From assembly GCA_958427355.1 (NCBI GenBank), contig CAUACA010000009.1:1-64000 (forward strand): a stretch of 64,000 nt of DNA, read 5' to 3'. The position numbers were made by a program, and so were the translations under genes. Source of the DNA: an uncultured Collinsella sp. (GTDB taxonomy: Bacteria; Actinomycetota; Coriobacteriia; Coriobacteriales; Coriobacteriaceae). Every line of letters begins with the position of its first letter. The stretch's first letter is position 1. Positions 61,741 to 64,000 of the stretch are shown one piece after another. The notes beneath the pieces are model-generated. The model was not told the origin of the DNA, did not search any database, and was given only the letters and a program-made list of their open reading frames with translations.

Positions 61741-62040
61741 TTAGACGAGCTTGATCTTCTCGATGTCCTTGCGCGAGGACTCGCGATACAGCGAGAACTT
61801 GCGGCCGATAACCTGAACGACCTCGGCGTGGCAGCGCTCAGCGAGCTCTTCGGCGGCTTCGCGGGCGGAAAGGCTGGAGCCATCGAGCACGGAGCACTTA
61901 ACGAGCTCGTGCTTCTCCAGGTAGGCGACCGTCTGCTCGACGGTGCCCTCGTTGACATCGGACTTGCCGATGATGATGGCGGGGTTGAGGTGATGGGCCA
62001 TGCTGCGAAGCTGCTTGACCTGGGCTCCTGTCAGTGCCAT
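61741..62040 (-). CDS. yhbY: CRM-domain ribosome assembly protein YhbY
   Basis: A 99-residue RNA-binding protein made of one CRM domain. LTGAQVKQLRSMAHHLNPAI and IIGKSDVNEG at the start, the GxxG loop within VIGRKFSLYRES and the tail KIKLV are characteristic. YhbY associates with pre-50S particles. GAAAGCGAGAACCC precedes the ATG. Monocistronic with a terminator. Confidence 0.92.
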   Translation of the reverse strand: MALTGAQVKQLRSMAHHLNPAIIIGKSDVNEGTVEQTVAYLEKHELVKCSVLDGSSLSAREAAEELAERCHAEVVQVIGRKFSLYRESSRKDIEKIKLV

Positions 62041-62198
62041 GGGTTCTCGCTTTCTATGTATGGGGCGCCCCGCGACGGGGCCTTAATCTACGTGAGCTGT
62101 CCCACGATAGCGCAGGAACGGCGTGGTGTGGAGCGCGTTTGCCCAGTTCAAAAAGAATGCGGATGCCGAGTGAGTGGGCGGTGCGGGCTGCGAACAGG

Positions 62199-63086
62199 CT
62201 ATGAGCTGGGCGCAGAGACCGGCTCCCATGCAATAAACGCCCAACGAACCTTACGGATATGGTCGAGCATATAGCGCCCCTGCGGCACGCCCTTGGGGCC
62301 CGGCTCACCGGCATGGGGGTTCTCAATCATGTGTTGAGCGATGTAGTCGCGCAGACGGCCGACCTTATCCTCGTTGCCATGCTCGAGCATGCGGGAAAAA
62401 TCTGCTACGCCCGCTTCAAGGTTATCGAAGGTATCGCGACGAGGCGATTCAAAGTATGTAACCTGCGGCAACGCACCCATCTGAATGAGGATGTTGAAGG
62501 CGTACACAAAGCCATTACTGCAGGTAACCGAGGCGCCAATGGCGTTCATCAGGTGCAGATCATAGCGCGGGCTGGAGTTGGCGACCATCGTGACAGCACA
62601 ACGCCGACGAGCCGTACGATCAAGCTTGGCAAGCGCGCCTTTTAGGTTGGTCGTCGTAACCGACCGACTGGCAAAGGCAACATCTACCGCTTTTGCGATC
62701 GGTCCAACCAAATACCAGTCATCATCCCAAGCAAGCTCAAGCGGCGTAATAAGATCTTCGAGCCCGTAATACTCAATGCCGGCATCAAGCGTGCCCAACA
62801 TGGCAGGAGAGAAGTCGGCAGCAATCACGGAATGCCCAGCCTGAGCAAGCGGAATAGCAATCGACCCAGCCCCACACCCCATATCAAGCACCGACTCACC
62901 AGGCTTCAACGCCAACAGCTTTATAAAATCCCGAGCATAAGGGGCAGTCTCCAACGGCCGAAAATGCCGAGCCCTTTTATCCCACTCAAAAGAATCATCA
63001 GCCCGTCGCCGACCAGCTTGCAGGCGCATCCATTCGCCATTCCAATCCGCAGCAAGCAGCTCAGAACGATTCTCCCCATCAACCAC
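62199..63086 (-). CDS. SAM-dependent class I methyltransferase
   Basis: A 295-residue methyltransferase. Motif I is VLDMGCGAGSIAIPLAQAGH (about 71-90), followed by VIAADFSPAML (acidic loop) and a later VDVAFASRSV strand (motif IV region). The C-terminal half lacks a recognisable substrate domain. I chose the GTG at 63086, since AGGAGG lies 8 nt upstream; the frame extends to 63146 through what looks like a terminator hairpin. Substrate unknown; a small molecule is plausible. Confidence 0.85.
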   Translation of the reverse strand: MVDGENRSELLAADWNGEWMRLQAGRRRADDSFEWDKRARHFRPLETAPYARDFIKLLALKPGESVLDMGCGAGSIAIPLAQAGHSVIAADFSPAMLGTLDAGIEYYGLEDLITPLELAWDDDWYLVGPIAKAVDVAFASRSVTTTNLKGALAKLDRTARRRCAVTMVANSSPRYDLHLMNAIGASVTCSNGFVYAFNILIQMGALPQVTYFESPRRDTFDNLEAGVADFSRMLEHGNEDKVGRLRDYIAQHMIENPHAGEPGPKGVPQGRYMLDHIRKVRWAFIAWEPVSAPSS

Positions 63087-63104
63087 GGGCCAACCTCCTA
63101 GCAA

Positions 63105-63137
63105 CAAAAAAGCGACTCCTCCCAAAAGAAGAGCCGC
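63105..63137 (-). terminator. Minus-strand terminator upstream of methyltransferase
   Basis: GCGGCTCTTC and GAGGAGTCGC pair (with G-T) and are followed on the minus strand by TTTTTTG. It would end transcription coming from the DUF711 gene. Confidence 0.65.
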
Positions 63138-63252
63138 AACCAGCATATATCAGAAAGAACCGTTCCAACGCCAAACCGCCCTCACAACCAAGGCGGGCAG
63201 GAGCGAAGCGACTGCCATACGGGATAGAACCCAACTGAGGTCCCGTTGTGCG

Positions 63253-63386
63253 GGAGCCCCGGGGAGGGCAAATATATAAGGTCGATCGCGAGTTCCGCAC
63301 GAGCCGGAGAGCACTTAATGTGCTCTCCGTGCGAGTCAGGACTGTCCGAGCAGGCGACCTTATATATTTGCCCTCCCCGGGGCTCC
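63253..63386. repeat. Large palindromic element R4, copy B (134 bp)
   Basis: About 32-bp arms start GGAGCCCCGGGGAGGGCAAA and end in the exact complement. Inside are GAGTTCCGCACG, an apical stem GGAGAGCAC-TTAAT-GTGCTCTCC and CAGGACTGTCCGAG. The inner blocks match copy A (41498-41638, opposite orientation); the arm sequences differ except for GGGAGCCCCGG. Confidence 0.85.
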
Positions 63387-63403
63387 TCGCCCGAACCCCT
63401 CAG

Positions 63404-64000
63404 CTAGTTCTTGAGCGAGTTCAGCGGTGCCGGGAAGCGTCCGCCACGGTGGGCAAGCACGGTGCCGGCGTTGGGGTTCACCGGCATGATGGGCGCACGG
63501 CCGAACAGGCCGCCGTACTCGACGCAGTCGCCCACGCCCTTGCCAATGGCGGGAATCACGCGGACGGCCGTGGTCTTGTTGTTGATGACGCCGATGGCCA
63601 TCTCGTCGGCGATGATGCCGGCGATGGTCTCGACCGGGGTGTCGCCGGGGATGGCGATCATGTCCAGGCCGACGGAGCACACACAGGTCATGGCCTCGAG
63701 CTTCTCGAGCGAAAGCGCGCCGGCTTCGACGGCGGCGATCATGCCGGCGTCCTCGGACACGGGGATAAAGGCGCCGGAGAGACCGCCCACGCTGGAGCTG
63801 GCCATGACGCCGCCCTTCTTGACGGCATCGTTGAGCATGGCGAGCGCGCAGGTCGTGCCGGGGCCACCGCAGGTGCCCACGCCGATGATCTCGAGGATGC
63901 GGGCAACGGAGTCGCCGATGGCAGGCGTGGGAGCCAGTGACAGGTCGACAATGCCTTTCTCGACACCCAGACGGCGGGCTGCCTCACGGCTCATGAGCTC
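63404..64000 (-). CDS. DUF711/UPF0210 family protein (C-terminal part)
   Basis: The last ~198 codons of a protein whose start lies beyond the right edge of the window. [56 protein letters not shown] and [20 protein letters not shown] are typical of the PFL-like UPF0210 (DUF711) family, which adopts a pyruvate formate-lyase-like fold but has no proven function. In many genomes it follows an ACT-domain regulator. The R4 palindrome is just beyond its stop codon. Partial gene. Confidence 0.88.
   Translation of the reverse strand, partial: ELMSREAARRLGVEKGIVDLSLAPTPAIGDSVARILEIIGVGTCGGPGTTCALAMLNDAVKKGGVMASSSVGGLSGAFIPVSEDAGMIAAVEAGALSLEKLEAMTCVCSVGLDMIAIPGDTPVETIAGIIADEMAIGVINNKTTAVRVIPAIGKGVGDCVEYGGLFGRAPIMPVNPNAGTVLAHRGGRFPAPLNSLKN

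Overview
The window looks like a chromosomal segment of a gut Coriobacteriia bacterium, most likely Collinsella or a close relative. This rests on high G+C housekeeping genes, a GlnR-like OmpR-type regulator directly behind a type I glutamine synthetase gene, a BTAD/NTPase giant regulator, a tmRNA with a DNNSSFEPMALAA tag, and many small palindromic repeats between genes. The genus assignment is inference from remembered gene content; no database was searched.

Layout. 1-4.2 kb: a drug-type MFS transporter and a CBS-pair protein, then a truncated IS3-family remnant, a repeat-rich gap and an ATPase whose promoter holds six 10-bp phased repeats. 4.2-9.7 kb: a 2-keto-3-deoxygluconate (KDG) catabolic cluster, with a YczE-like membrane protein, a GntR/FCD regulator, KDPG aldolase (eda), KDG kinase (kdgK) and a LacI-type regulator. 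LacI-type operators sit at the starts of transcription of yczE-like and kdgK. Two families of structured leader RNAs, each present twice, lie in the 5' regions of yczE-like, kdgK and eda. 9.8-21.7 kb: glnA-like and glnR-like with a GlnR-type box, HtrA protease, a 204-bp MITE, ligA, a MATE exporter and a heterodimeric ABC exporter. 21.7-28.3 kb: a PD-(D/E)XK-like gene bracketed by twin palindromes, moaA, a moaC-mobB fusion, an MFS transporter and a HAD phosphatase.

28.3-37.7 kb is a sortase-assembled pilus island: a giant adhesin with a G9 homopolymer tract (probable phase variation), two isopeptide pilins, a partly duplicated micro-ORF and a class C sortase. A LytTR-like direct repeat lies upstream. 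38-41.5 kb is gatCAB. 41.5-51.5 kb holds a large palindromic element, a DUF4143 ATPase with a 76-bp palindromic promoter, an AraC regulator divergent from a two-gene ABC exporter of the siderophore type, a P1B-type ATPase with a small partner, and a VapBC-like module with a readable promoter and operator.

52-64 kb: tmRNA followed by decayed repeats and an array of 62-bp hairpin units, a patatin-like lipase, rplM-rpsI, glmM, a glucose-type EIIA, nagB with a 270-nt leader region, the 999-residue BTAD regulator, yhbY, a methyltransferase, a second copy of the large palindromic element, and the C-terminal part of a DUF711 (UPF0210) protein running off the end.

The strongest candidates for something undescribed are the paired leader RNAs of the KDG cluster (stems that change sequence but keep pairing) and the two-copy palindromic element at 41.5 and 63.3 kb (invariant loops, covarying arms).
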